DNA of 64,000 nucleotides from Alnus glutinosa (lineage: Eukaryota > Streptophyta > Magnoliopsida > Fagales > Betulaceae), in contig NC_084899.1 of assembly GCF_958979055.1 (NCBI RefSeq), positions 2,120,501 to 2,184,500 of the forward strand. Reading direction: 5' to 3'. Position 1 is the first letter of the stretch, and each line of letters begins with the position of its first letter. The translations under genes were made by a program, and so were the position numbers. Of the stretch, positions 25,661 to 36,200 are shown one piece after another. The notes under the pieces were generated by a model. It was not told the DNA's origin, made no database searches, and saw only the letters and a program-made list of their open reading frames with translations.

Positions 25661-25793
25661 AAAACTCAATAAGTAATTTTGCATTCCAAAAAGTGAGAAG
25701 AATGAATTTTAAATAAAATAATATTTAATTTTAAATAAAATGCCTCCCTTAAACTTATCGCCTAAAGCTCTAAACTGTATCGAACCGGCCCTG

Positions 25794-25837
25794 CCTTAGG
25801 TGACTGGCTAATTCGCCTAAAGCTCCAGCCGCCCCTG
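25794..25837. repeat. Extra hAT terminus beside the composite
   Basis: Read on the minus strand this begins CAGGGGCGGCTGGAGCTTTA and continues GGCGAATTAG, a separate hAT-like end abutting the CAGGGCCGG end at 25793. It suggests that the composite landed inside, or recombined with, another hAT element. Confidence 0.55.
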
Positions 25838-25883
25838 TTACATAAGATAAACTGGGTTGGAAACAATTCTTTCAATTCAATTT

Positions 25884-25961
25884 ATTAAACTAATATGTCC
25901 TTAAAACATTTTTAAAAACGCATGTAAGAATAACATGTTTTAAGGACATACGCTAGTTTAA
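25884..25961. mobile_element. Tiny foldback hairpin element
   Basis: TTAAACTAATATGTCCTTAA is answered by TTAAGGACATACGCTAGTTT about 30 bases later. AAAACAT and ATGTTTT extend the stem inward. The 78-bp unit is probably a very short MITE remnant. Confidence 0.6.
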
Positions 25962-27003
25962 TAGATTTATGCCAACTAAATTAGGAAGAAAACTTTGTTC
26001 ATCGGGAGGTCCTTATATGCCTTGTTATTTGTAGACACTATCAAAAGCATTTTCCTTGAATGTATTATTGAAAACGATTTCCCAAACGGAGGCAATTGTC
26101 ATTGTGAAGTAGGCAACAGGGCCGGTTTTAGATATTGTGAGGCCTAAGGCAATAATTTTATATGAGACCTTTTTATATATGTAAATATTATATAATTTTA
26201 AATTTTAAATTTTTTATATTATATTTTATTTAAAAATTATTTTTTTTGGCTTTGAAGACTCAATGTTATATTGCTAGTACTAAATTTGTCTAGATTCAAT
26301 TAAATGCTTTTATTCTTCTATTTTTCATATCCAATGCATATGTGTAGCATACATTCTTAATTAAAAATATTTGTAAATAAAAAAAAAAAATCATGTAAGA
26401 ATAATTGAACCTGATTTATCAAATAATAAGATCATTTAAGACTTTTGACCTGCATAATAAAAAACAAGTTTCCGTAATAATTAACCATTAGTAACTAATT
26501 ATACAACGTATAATATCCTTTTATATGTCTAATATTAATTTATTAATTTAAGTTTGTATTGGAAAAAAAAAAAAAAAAAACATAATACTATTTGGTAAAA
26601 AACACAAAACAGTAGAAGGGTTAGACACATTTCAAACATAACTGTGCTGTTTCAAGTCACATGAAACACCGAAAAACAAAACAAAAGACCCAATTTAAAA
26701 TAAAATAAAATAAAAATAAAAAAGAAGAAGAAGAAAAAGAAGAAAAAGCCAAACAAAGAAAAAGTGTGGCTGTATTTTCGTTTTTATCTCTGACAAGTAG
26801 GAAGTTTGAAATGACCATCCATTATGACTGAAAAAAAAAAAAAAAGAGAAGAAAGAAGAAGAAGAGGAGGATGCGTACTCGTGTCAGACAAATGAAAGTG
26901 AGAACTGGTTGGTGCGACTCTGCAAGCTTCCTGAAGGGAGAGGCCGGAGGTGAGAAAATTGCAATGCATTTTAAGGAGCGATTTTGGTAATTTATTGGAG
27001 AGA

Positions 27004-28215
27004 TTTTTTTTTTGAACGTAAAAAACCTTCTTCATTGCCGGAACAACGCCCGGAACAACCACTCCAAAGGGTTACAAAGTTCAGATCCAAATACACAAAT
27101 CAGAGAAAAGAAGACAATTACAGACACCCGTAGGTGAAACTAAACAGAGCCCGAAGGCCAAAAGTAGTGATTAGAGGTAAAGAACCTCTACCACTAAGCC
27201 AGGGAAACCCTAGCTTAAAGCAGCTACCGAAAAACGGTAGACTATGAAACAAGGAAGAATATACATCAAAACAAGCAGAAGCCCAGGAATACAAGCACAG
27301 GAAATAAACAGCCGGAAAAAACCAGCGCGTGCAGAACACGCGTCGTCTCCGGGAACACCCCCCATCAACGGATGACCTTTAGAAGTCCAAATCGGCACCT
27401 TGCGAAGCCGAAAAAGCAAGCCGTAACCCGCACACGCGAGGGCAGGAAGGAAGACCCCCGACGTGTGCTGATCACGCGCCGAACAGGAGAGAGCTACACG
27501 GTCCCACTAGGTGACCATCGAGACCGGAGAGGGCTACACGGTCCCACAAGCACAGGAAATAAACAGCCGGAAAAAACCAGCGCGTGCAGAACACGCGTCG
27601 TCTCCGGGAACCCCCCATCAACGGATGACCTTCAGAAGTCCAAATCGGCACCTTGCGAAGCCGAAAAAGCAAGCCGTAACCCGCACACGCGAGGGCAGGA
27701 AGGAAGACCCCCGACGTGTGCTGATCACGCGCCGAACAGGAGAGAGCTACACGGTCCCACTAGGTGACCATCGAGACCGGAGAGGGCCGAAGACCGCAAC
27801 AGGAAGGTTCTTATCAAAGGAGAGCCAGCCGAGATTAATAGATCTAGCTTTGAACAACATCTCTACCGGCCATCCTCCAACACCCGTCTTTCTCCACGAG
27901 CCAGAAACCAAAAAGCCTCTGCTTGCACCAACAAAGACAAAGCAAAAACAAAAAAAAAAGAAAAAACAAACAGCCTCCACCAGTGCTACACTGGGAGGAA
28001 GAAACTCCAACAGCTCTAAAGGCTTGGAGAAAACAACCACCACTGGAAAAGGAACCAGGGGGAACAAAACCCTGGCCCTAACGGCCAAGGGGAACAAAAA
28101 TTGAAAACAAAGCCGGGAGGAGGAGGCGTGAGGCCTCCCCCCCCGGTAGACGAGATTCACCCTTACCTCTCTCTTTCTAGAAAACTCTCGGACGTTCTCT
28201 CTTCTTTTGACGTGA
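27004..28215 (-). mobile_element. GC-rich non-autonomous retroposon, copy R1
   Basis: On the minus strand this begins with a GAGAG-rich leader near 28200, passes a GCTAGATCTA block and CACGCG-bearing pieces, and ends in a poly(A) seen as T at 27004-27013. The layout matches copies at 29759-30719, 30872-31923, 33005-33946 and about 42972-43640. Long open frames on both strands are due to GC richness and an internal tandem duplication. No reverse transcriptase or other known domain is present. Imperfect flanking similarity (GAGAGATTT and GAGAAAGATTT) may be the target duplication. Confidence 0.7.
27291..27788. repeat. 255-bp tandem duplication inside retroposon R1
   Basis: ACAAGCACAGGAAATAAACA at 27291 recurs at 27546. 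The two units are almost identical through GAGACCGGAGAGGGC (27521-27535 and about 27774-27788). The near identity shows that the duplication is young compared with the spread of the family. It creates the long but spurious open frames seen here. Confidence 0.9.
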
Positions 28216-28720
28216 GTTATTTAAAGAGAAAGATTTGTATATATATATATATATATATATATATTTAAATATGATTTGTGCTTTTGGTTCCTGTCGGTTG
28301 GTTTTTCTAGGCGGAGTTCTATAGTCTCCTACAAGAAAGAGATAATGCAATTTTTTTTATTTTACAAAATCTTTGTATTGGTAGGCAATATCTAACTGTT
28401 AGTTTTCCTATGGGGGAGTTGTAGAGTCTATCAAATTAAATGAGAGATAAACCATATTTTTTTAAAATGAAAAATAAAAATCATTGTGTTTCTGATACTT
28501 AGGTTGATTTTTTCAAATGAGAGACTAGAGATGCACATTTTATTTTATTTTTTTATTTTTTACATATTCATAGTGTAATTAAGACATTATTATTATTATT
28601 ATTACTATTGTTATTTTATCTACTATTACGGGTATTTTTATTGGGGGCTTCTTCACCTAGGAGGCCTTAGGCGTCGCGACTACTTAAGCCCCCTAGGAGA
28701 AGAGCCGGCCTGGTAGGCAA

Positions 28721-29040
28721 TACAATTGTGAATGATACATGTGCATGTACGATAAAGTAATAAGTAATGCTACAAACCGTATTTTTATTTTCACTATTAT
28801 TTTACTATGTTGATGTGACAGTGTTAATTAATTATTAATTTTTTTTTTTAGAATAATGTTATATTTTACATTTTTATTTTATAACTATCTCATATTTTTA
28901 TGAGTAATGATTTATCTAATAATTGTTGAGATTATCACGTTATTATTATTATTAGATAATTTTGAGATAAAAATAACCAATATAGACAGGAAATAGGATG
29001 CTATGGACTCATATAGAGTCCAAAAAAGAAAACGGGTAGA
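28721..29040. other. AT-rich spacer
   Basis: No gene is seen. AGTAATGCTACAAACCGTAT at about 28762 resembles the terminal repeat of the MITE at 48265-48406, so half of such an element may remain. Confidence 0.4.
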
Positions 29041-29741
29041 GTAATCCTTGATGTGAAAGATTCCTAAAAGCCACTGCACCCCGACATAACAATAACTTCG
29101 TTTTTTATGATAGAAAAAAGCTAACTCCTAACGCTTTGGATGTTATCAAATAAGCAATCTAGCAAGAAAATAACCTTTACCAGATATGAATGGCGCATTT
29201 AAGGCACGTATATTGTAACACTTCAGCCCCATTTAAAGATGTATATCTTACTTAAAGATGATAGGTTTTAAAAGCCTTCATTAAAATTTCACATTAATTT
29301 TTTTATCAGATGAAAATAAATTTTATAATTGATTTTAAGAAGTTTTAATTGTTCTTTGGCACAATTTTTGTCTATTTCCATACAAAATATATAAATTCAT
29401 CATTAAATTTATGGGACCGCATGTTAATTTGCGAAAAAAACTTGTAAGAAATAACATTAAACACGTCTCCATTTAAATGACATCAGACCAATCTAATAAT
29501 GTCATAATATACTGTCCCGAAACACTATATAACAAATCAAAAATTTACACGTGTGAAGATAAATCATGAAATATTATCACTATAAATAAGAACGACCCCT
29601 AAGCAAATTGAGAGTTTTATGTGTAGATTTTTAGCACGTAAATTGATGGGTCAACATCTTTTTTTAAAAAAAAAAATTAAAAAAAAATAAAAAAATTGAT
29701 GGGTAAACAATGATTATTCTAACAAGACTTGCAGGTTGACT

Positions 29742-30736
29742 AACTTTTTGGAAATCTTAGTGCACTGTTAGAGTCTTTTTTTTAGAGAGAGAAGGTCTCG
29801 AGAGTTTTTTAGAGAGAGTTTTTTCGAGGAGCTTGTTGGGGGGGCGCTTCGCACCTTCTCCCTCCTGGTGGTGGTTCTCAGTTTAGTTTTTTTCTTTTTT
29901 GTGTTGTTTGTTTTCGTAGGTTAGGAGTCCTCAAGCCATTAGGGCTGTGGGTGTTTTGTCCTCTCGGTTTTCCGGGGGTGGTTGCTAGTCCCTTGACAGA
30001 AGATTGCACGGGAGTTTGGTGTTGGGGAGTGGTTTCTCGGTGTGTCGCCGTCGAAGTGTTTGACCGCTTGTTCCTTGGTGTTTTATTTGGAGTCAGATCT
30101 GCTTACTTCGGGCGGGTTTCTCATGACACGCACCTCCCCACGGCGGTCGCCGGCCTCTTCCGGTTCAGTAGCTCCCAGCTTCGGCCGTGTTGCGCGTTCC
30201 TGCTCGGCGCGTGGCCAGCACGCGCCTGGGAGGTTTTCTTCCTGTTCCGGCGCGTGAGGGCTACTGTATGATTTCTAGGGTGTGGCTGGTGGTGTTCGGT
30301 GTTTTCGGGTGTCTTCGGCGGTCGTCTGGCGTAGAGAAGGTCCCTGGTGTTTGGCGCGTGTGATCCACGCGCCGGCGACAGTGACGGCGCCTCCGATGCC
30401 GACTTCTGTGTTGATGTTCTGTTGTTGGGTTGTGTTTTTATTTCAACAGTTTGCTCTGTTCTTATTTTAAACCTAGTCACTTATTTTGTCAGAATGGCGG
30501 ACCTACTCCCAGATCAAGTATTTAGACCTGATGTCAACGCAGTAGGCTTCATTCTGGTTGATTAGGTTTTTGGTTAGCAGCTGTTTGTTGGAATCTGAGG
30601 CTAGTTTGGCTCAGTTTGGGTATACACCTTATTGTGGTGATGTTTGTAAACCTTTATGGTTGTGTGTTATGTACCCTTTTCCTGATTAATGAAAGATTCC
30701 TCTTTCCTACAAAAAAAAAAACTTTTTGGAAATCTT
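29742..30736 (+). mobile_element. Non-autonomous retroposon, copy R2, with 17-bp target duplication
   Basis: The insert (29759-30719) is flanked by AACTTTTTGGAAATCTT at 29742-29758 and 30720-30736. It ends with a short poly(A). Copy C of the surrounding repeat has the unfilled site at about 39350 (AAAAACTTTTTGTGAATCTT), which proves the insertion. The body starts with a GAGAGAG-rich leader, continues through GGCGCGTG...CCACGCGCCGG blocks (about 30354-30374) and ends GATTAATGAAAGATTC before the A run, like a LINE 3' end. It has no recognisable protein domain. Confidence 0.88.
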
Positions 30737-30856
30737 TTGTCGCCATCGTACCTGACATGGCAATCACTACGACGTTTCGTATGGTTTGGGGGTAAGAAAT
30801 TATCAGTTGATAATTGTTTAAATAATGTTTGCTGTTACGACCAATCACTTCACAAT

Positions 30857-31938
30857 GACAGTTTTTTTAATTTTTTTTTTTTTTTTTTTCCGAACAGGAT
30901 AGCATTTGCTATCATATATTACTGAAGGCCCCAAGGGCGAGTACAAGGATAGAGGTACAAAACTCCCCTAAACCTTAAGTCAGAAACAAGTCTGACTTGA
31001 AACAGTTGCCTAAATACAATTCACAAATATTACAAGGACTCCAAATAAATCACCTCTTTACAAATAAAGCCCCAACAATCAACATAAGAGGATTGACCTA
31101 GTCTAGCAGACACCAAATAAGCCCATGAACATTTGTGCATTACATATAGACAAACTGTGATCAATAGTAGACACATGGGAATATACACAAAAAACAGAAA
31201 AACCCAAAGCAGCTACCGGCCGAAGACAGTGGCAGAATCCGCCGGAGACGGCGGCGCGTGGAGGACACGCGCCGTCCCCGGTACCACCCAGCAGAGGATC
31301 GACCACCGTAGACCCCATCCAACGCCGTGCACAGCCAGAAAAGGTGGACCGTGGCCAACACGCGCGCCGAAAAGCGACAGGCTTTCAATCGCGTGCCGTC
31401 CATGCGCCGGGAACCGAGAACCGCCGTGGCCTGAGCTTCCGGCAGCTGGAGCGGACGACGACGGTGAACTCCGCTGGGGGGCGCGTGTCTTGGAAAAAAC
31501 ACCGGAGGAGTGTAGATCTGGCACCAAAGATGAAGAACTAATTTTGAACACAGCCGGCCAAAACCTCCGAAAAAGACACAAAACCCGCCACAATCCCAAG
31601 CTAGAACGCCAACATTTGAGCCTTCCTGCTAAGAGTAAGAGAAAGAGAAGAAAAAAAAAAAAAAAACACAAACAAACCACCATAGCCTTGAAAGGCTAGG
31701 GGAACAAACTCCACAGCCTTAATGGCTGGGAGAAAGCAAGCCTCCACTGAGAAAACTCAGGAGGAACCAAAACCTTAGTCCAAGAGGACTAAGGAACAAA
31801 ACCAAAGCCGGGGGGAAGGAGGCTGGCCTCCCTCCCCCAGCACCGACGAGTTTTCTCTTGTATGCAAGATAAGAGGGAGAGGAAGGAGTCTAAAAGAAAA
31901 AGTTTTTTTATTTGGGGTCCTCCGACAGTTTTTTTAAT
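30857..31938 (-). mobile_element. Non-autonomous retroposon, copy R3, with 15-bp target duplication
   Basis: The insert (30872-31923) lies on the minus strand with poly(A) read as T at 30872-30889. It is flanked by GACAGTTTTTTTAAT at 30857-30871 and 31924-31938. The empty site persists in copy C at about 39479 (ACAGTTTTAATATTG). The body shows the family layout: GC-rich leader near 31830, CAGATCTACACTCC near 31511, then ACACGCGCC and CACGCGCCG blocks. Its 3' region matches R4 (GCAACTGTTTCAAG and GGAGTTTTGTACC-like pieces). The long open frames look like GC-driven chance frames. Confidence 0.88.
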
Positions 31939-33004
31939 ATTGTAAATTACATGTTGTAATATATTCTTACTTTCGAGGGCATCTGTTTTTAAAGCATCTA
32001 ATTTTTAGAATAGATGTCGCATATTCTCTTTTCAGGTAAAAATTATATATTTTAAGAATAAATATTAATTTAATAATTTAGATTAAAAGAATTTATTCAA
32101 ACAAAATTTGGAGAAAAATCTCCAAATTTGTCCATGGTACTAACCCCTAACTGTACAAACTTCAATCCTCTCTAAATTATTTCAAAAGTTTCATCAAAAT
32201 TTTATTCTCGTATTTAAGAATATTTTCCTATTAGTAAAGTTTTTTTTTTTTTAAGTGAATTTGGTTATAACAGAATAGGGAAAAAAAAAATTAAAAAATC
32301 CAACCAATGATCTCTACTTCATCAGATATGGTCCTCAATCGATTGTATTAATAAACTTAATTTTATTTTTTTTTTCAATTTGGGCGATGCTAATAAACTT
32401 TTCTTATACCGTCGGTTCCTATCACCTCTCCTTGTCCTGTAATTTCTTGGAATTGTATGATCTAATGAAAGGATTGAATCTTACTGTGCATATATATAAA
32501 AGCTTGAAAATAATAAAGTAGAATAATTAAAAGGGTGGTAGAATAATTTCCTGAATTGGTTAACCACCCCCTAGAAGAGTGGCCAACTACCACTCTAATC
32601 GATGAGGGGTGGCTGACCACCATCGTAAAAGTGGATTAGGGTGGGCCAATCATCACAATTACTTATTTATGATGGTTGATCATCGTCTCAAAATGTAAAA
32701 TAAATATGTAACTGACCACCTCAAAGAATGATTGGATAATTTGTATTTTATTTTTTCTTTTATTTTTAATTTTTTAATTTTTTTTTTCTAAGGTTTTTAC
32801 TTTAGTGCATGAAATTTCCAAGGTACGCTGCATCATAAAGTTTAGCATTGAAAATTGAAATGCTAAACATGAAGGCTACTTGCCTTCAACTTTCATTAAA
32901 GTCTTCCTCAAAAATAACAACTTTCACTAAAGTCTGCCCCTTTAACGCCTTTTTGACAAGCTTGCATATATCATTAACAATATCTTATATATATTGTTAT
33001 CTTA

Positions 33005-33946
33005 TTAGGGCCGGAGGTTTCATGCTTTCCGCTTCTCGGTGCTTTGGTCTTCCAAGCTCCTACGGGTTAAGGAGTGTTTTTTGTCCCTTCCTGACTTGTT
33101 TCAGTGGAGATTGTGTGCCTCCCCGACCAGATGCAGTGGAAGTTGTCTCCTAACCTCATGGGTTGTGGAGTTTTGTGTTTGTTTTTTACTTTTCTTTGTG
33201 TTCTCTAACAAAAAGGCTTTCACGCAACGTTTGGATTTGGGGTTTGGCCATTTCCCCGTGTCGCCGGTGCTTCTCTGGCTGAGCCTCAAAAGTTTGTCTT
33301 CTTCACGGACCAGATCTATGTTATTTCACCAGTTTTCTTTTTCAACACGCGTCTCCCAGTTGTCTTCGCCGCCGTGTTCTGGTTCGTCCATTTCTTTCGC
33401 CGCTTGTTCTTGTCCGGCACGTGGTTGGTATGTGTTGGGGATCTCTCCCCGGTTTTTGGCGCGTGTGAGCCACGCTTTGCTTTTCAGGCCTTGGGTGGTG
33501 GTGGTTGGTGGATTATGACAATTGTTGGGCTACTGAGGTTTCAGGGGACGGCGCGTGTGATGCATGCGCCGCCTCCAGTGGTGGTTGCTCCTCTTCTGAC
33601 ATTGGCAGTGATTGTTTGGTGCTTTTTGTTGTTGTGCTTGTTTGTGTGTATTCTCTAATTTCTATGTGATTCACAGTGTGTCTTTATAATACACAAATAT
33701 ATACTAGACTTATATGTTGGCTTGGTAGAAAAATCAGCTCTCTTATCTTATTAGGGTGGGCGTAATTGTAAAGAGAGACTCTATAATATGTTCATGTATT
33801 ATTTGTGTATTGTTTAGACAGCTACTTTGTCGGTTCTTGTTTCTGATTTGGATATAGGGGTGTTTTGTACCCCTTATCTCTTTCTATTACCTCTGAGTTT
33901 AGAAATGGATGGAGCACATGCTTCTAGATTAAAAAAAAAAAAAAAA
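33005..33946 (+). mobile_element. Non-autonomous retroposon, copy R4
   Basis: This has the same order as R3: GGTTGTGGAGTTTTG, then ACCAGATCTATG (about 33309), AACACGCGTCTCCCAG (about 33345), TTGGCGCGTGTGAGCCACGC (about 33457), GGCGCGTGTGATGCATGCGC (about 33550), and a 3' part with GTTTTGTACCCCTTATC followed by poly(A) at about 33930-33946. The 5' end is set at the start of GC-rich sequence and may be off by a few bases. The target duplication is not clear. The A tail ends 110 bp from the stop codon of the germin-like gene. Confidence 0.75.
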
Positions 33947-34057
33947 ACACAATATTATTACATATATATAAAGCTTAAAGTATTGTACTTCACATGAAAT
34001 TTACCTCGGGCGAGACCAAATTTAGAGAACAAAGTGGAAAATAAACAAAAATATAAA

Positions 34058-34690
34058 TTAACCAGTGCCACCAAAAAAGGCCTTGAGCTTCTTAATCTGA
34101 GGAACGTCAAGGAAAGATGTTGCTGCCACCAATTCAGTGGGCAAATCGTTTCCAAACAAAGCCGAGTTCAGAGACTGGAAACCTGGGTTTGCACTACTGA
34201 AGCTAACAAATGCTTCGACTGGAAATTGCCCGGCATTCACTGCGAAGTGTAGTAATCCTTGTGGAATAACCATGATGTCACCCTTCTTAAGAGTTTTAAG
34301 GTAAACTTTATTAGCGGTACTGGAAACAAACCCAGCGGTGATTCTCCCTTTTACAACATATATGGCTTCTGAACCCCGAGGATGTGAGTGGATCGGCACA
34401 ACTCCACCAGGCTCCATGTCCAGATGAGCGAAAGAAAATCCAAGCCCGTTCAAACCAGGAAACTGCGACACATATGCCGAGGTGACTCCAGCTTTATTAA
34501 AATTTGAGGTGTTACCGGCAACGCCTAGGCCGGAGAAAACAAAATCAGCCACCGTGACACTTTCAGCCTTCTTGCAAGCGTAGCCTGCGGGGCTTTCAGG
34601 AGCTGTGAGGTCAGCGACACAGAAGTCCTGCACAGCAGCATGGCCGGAGGAAAGCAGGAGAGAAAAGATGAAGATAATGGGAGATATCAT
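34058..34690 (-). CDS. Germin-like protein, ABP19-type cupin
   Basis: This is a secreted, manganese-binding cupin of the plant germin-like family, closest in my memory to auxin-binding protein ABP19a/b of Prunus. Family members act in the cell wall and some have superoxide dismutase activity. The intronless frame has 210 residues. The ATG at 34690 is chosen over a non-ATG start four codons upstream because it opens directly into the signal peptide (ISPIIFIFSLLLSSGHA). Cys24 and Cys39 form the usual N-terminal disulfide. The metal ligands are His101, His103, Glu108 (PIHSHPRGSEA) and His148 (PQGLLHF). An N-glycosylation site, NTS, lies at 60-62. All key residues are present, so the gene looks intact. 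It stands alone among mobile elements, with retroposon R4 downstream and an LTR element 240 bp upstream. Confidence 0.95.
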   Translation of the reverse strand: MISPIIFIFSLLLSSGHAAVQDFCVADLTAPESPAGYACKKAESVTVADFVFSGLGVAGNTSNFNKAGVTSAYVSQFPGLNGLGFSFAHLDMEPGGVVPIHSHPRGSEAIYVVKGRITAGFVSSTANKVYLKTLKKGDIMVIPQGLLHFAVNAGQFPVEAFVSFSSANPGFQSLNSALFGNDLPTELVAATSFLDVPQIKKLKAFFGGTG

Positions 34691-34756
34691 CCTCACGCAC
34701 AAGTATTTTAGCTTTTAGGATACAGTGTGCTTGAATATGGTGGTCTGATGCCCCAC

Positions 34757-34768
34757 TTATATATATAA
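34757..34768 (-). promoter_or_regulatory. TATA box of the germin-like gene
   Basis: Minus-strand TTATATATATAAG lies about 70 bases upstream of the ATG. The spacing leaves room for a short leader, which is normal for an intronless plant gene. Confidence 0.7.
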
Positions 34769-35372
34769 CTTGGATAATATTGCACATGGAAGTTTTGGCC
34801 GTGGCAATTGGTCGCTTTGAATGTATGCGCCCGTGAAAGAAGAAATTAACGATGGACATATGAGCTGTAACGATGTGATGCATTTAATATCTCCAACCAT
34901 TGTCGCCTTCCACGTCCAGCCATCATTGTTGTTAAGGATAAGTTTCACTCCACCCGATCCAAGGAGGAGATAGACATTTAGCAACAACTCTAGGAAAATC
35001 AGTCCTATTCCTGGTGGAATTGGGATAGGACTAATGGTTCAATCAAATAAGAAGAATGATCAGATCAGAAGTCTAAAAAAAGATATCAGATTAGAATTCT
35101 AATAAGGGGTCAGAGTCCAATTAGAACTCTGACGGCAGTTCTAGATCAACAAGGAGTAGGAATCCTAATCCAGGTTTGACTCTACATTTATGTCTATAAA
35201 TAGGCTCATACTCAGATTCAATTTTTTTTATGCACAGAGTATTATTTTATCACATAAACTAATTTAGGCATCGGAGCGGGGATCCCCAGAAGAATCCCTA
35301 ATTTTTGTTGTTTTGCAGAATTATTGAAAAGAGTAAAAAACATCAGAAGAACGCTCAGATTCACACCATACC

Positions 35373-35545
35373 GGAAACTGTACCAACAGTTTGGCTTGCA
35401 TGGCCTCATAGATAAAGTAGAAGAATTCATCAATCAGGAAGAGACGCTGAAGTCTATGGTCAGTTCTAGGCTACCTCGAGAGACAGCCCCAAAAAAGAAA
35501 ATGAAAGAATTCAGAAAAGCTGATGGGAAGAGCAGAGGCAGGTAA
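35373..35545 (+). pseudogene. Ty3/Gypsy-type gag remnant
   Basis: The frame running out of the 5' LTR reads GLIDKVEEFINQEETLKSM and then a basic stretch ending KADGKSRGR. It resembles the region just before the zinc knuckle of plant Ty3/Gypsy Gag proteins (a 'KAEEYINAEE'-like helix followed by Lys/Arg-rich linker). Nothing of protease, reverse transcriptase or integrase remains. The element would need proteins from elsewhere to move. Confidence 0.55.
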
Positions 35546-35877
35546 AGAAGTTCAAAGATTATAACTTTACACCTCTCAATACCGAGGAAGCAGAAGCCCA
35601 CGGCATAGAGAGTCGAGGCAACAACAGAATCTGCCCGTGATCCCATAGAAAGGACTCTCGGGAATTTCAGGCTAGACTTTTATTTTTAGCATTTATGTTT
35701 GCAAAGAACTAGACTTTTATTTTTAACTCAGACTAGTTATAATAAAAGACAGAAAATTCCCCAAATTTTGGGAATAAGTATTTTTTAGAATAAAAGAATA
35801 GAGCTGACTTAAGCATCGGAGTATTCCCGGTCTAGGGACCGGGAACCCGTTGATGTCGCTTATTTTGCAGGCAAAAA

Positions 35878-36200
35878 CTCTCAAATCAGTCCTAGCCGAA
35901 AGCATGAAGAAAGTCTATCGGATCAGTCCTAGTCGAAAGCAAGAAGAAAACTTTCGGATCAGTCCTAGCCGAGAACAAAAAGAAAGCTCCCGGATAAGTC
36001 CTAGCCGAGAGCAAGAAGAAATCTCTCGGATCGGTCCTAGCCGAGAGTAAGAAGAAAACTTTCGGATCAGTCCTAGCCGAGAGAAGAAAAAAAAAAAACC
36101 TCTTGGATTAGTCCTAGCCGAAAGTAAGAAGAAATCTCTCGAATCAGTCCTAGCCGATAGCAACAAAAAAAGCATTCTCAGATAAATCCTTACCGAGAGA
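35878..36200 (+). repeat. 36-bp tandem repeat inside the LTR element
   Basis: About nine degenerate units contain CGGATCAGTCCTAGCCGAGA followed by a GCAAGAAGAAA-type tail. Where the frame is open (about 35850-36050) each unit encodes a 12-residue Arg-Ile-Ser-Pro-Ser-Arg-Glu-rich repeat. Units differ by point changes and small indels, and the frame closes at 36048. Confidence 0.85.

Larger units (their letters stand above)
20682..25793. mobile_element. Head-to-head double hAT transposon (giant inverted repeat)
   Basis: Two decayed copies of one hAT transposon face away from a shared centre (about 23292-23383). The outer ends are matching 3' termini: TAGAGCCGGCTCGATACA at the left, and the inverse of CAGGGCCGGTTCGATACA at the right end (25776-25793). 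Both outer arms share AAAATTCATT and GCAAAATTACTTATT. CAGGG..CGG ends are typical of hAT elements. I could not find a matching 8-bp target duplication at these ends, so the composite may not have moved as one unit. A transcript across it could form a hairpin of more than 2 kb. Confidence 0.85.
26109..28720. mobile_element. Non-autonomous hAT element with 8-bp target duplication
   Basis: The element runs 26117-28712. It begins CAGGGCCGGTTTTAG and ends AGAGCCGGCCTG, an imperfect inverted repeat. It is flanked by a perfect 8-bp duplication, GTAGGCAA, at 26109-26116 and 28713-28720, the size made by hAT transposases. Subterminal GAGGCCTAAGGC is mirrored by GCCTTAGGCG. No transposase is left. Its interior is AT-rich except for a GC-rich retroposon at about 27004-28215. 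Removing that retroposon leaves about 1.4 kb. Confidence 0.9.
29041..32945. repeat. Dispersed segmental repeat, copy A
   Basis: Blocks of this stretch recur at 36983-38545 (copy B) and 38900-42295 (copy C) in the same orientation. Shared landmarks are CTTGATGTGAAAGATTCCTA, GACTTGCAGGTTGACTAAC, TCGTATGGTTTGGGGGTAAG, TTAATATTGTAAATTACATG and CACCCCCTAGAAGAGTGGCC. Copy A carries two retroposons (29759-30719, 30872-31923) that copies B and C lack. No coding content is recognised, so the repeat may itself be an old AT-rich element. Confidence 0.85.

Noticed and set aside
27372..28160. Open frames of 130-200 codons on both strands
   Set aside because: They arise from the GC-rich retroposon and its 255-bp tandem duplication. 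They show no domain, and the frames on the two strands overlap.
31133..31699. 188-codon plus-strand frame and 156-codon minus-strand frame
   Set aside because: Both lie inside retroposon R3, are GC-driven, end in homopolymer runs and lack any known domain.
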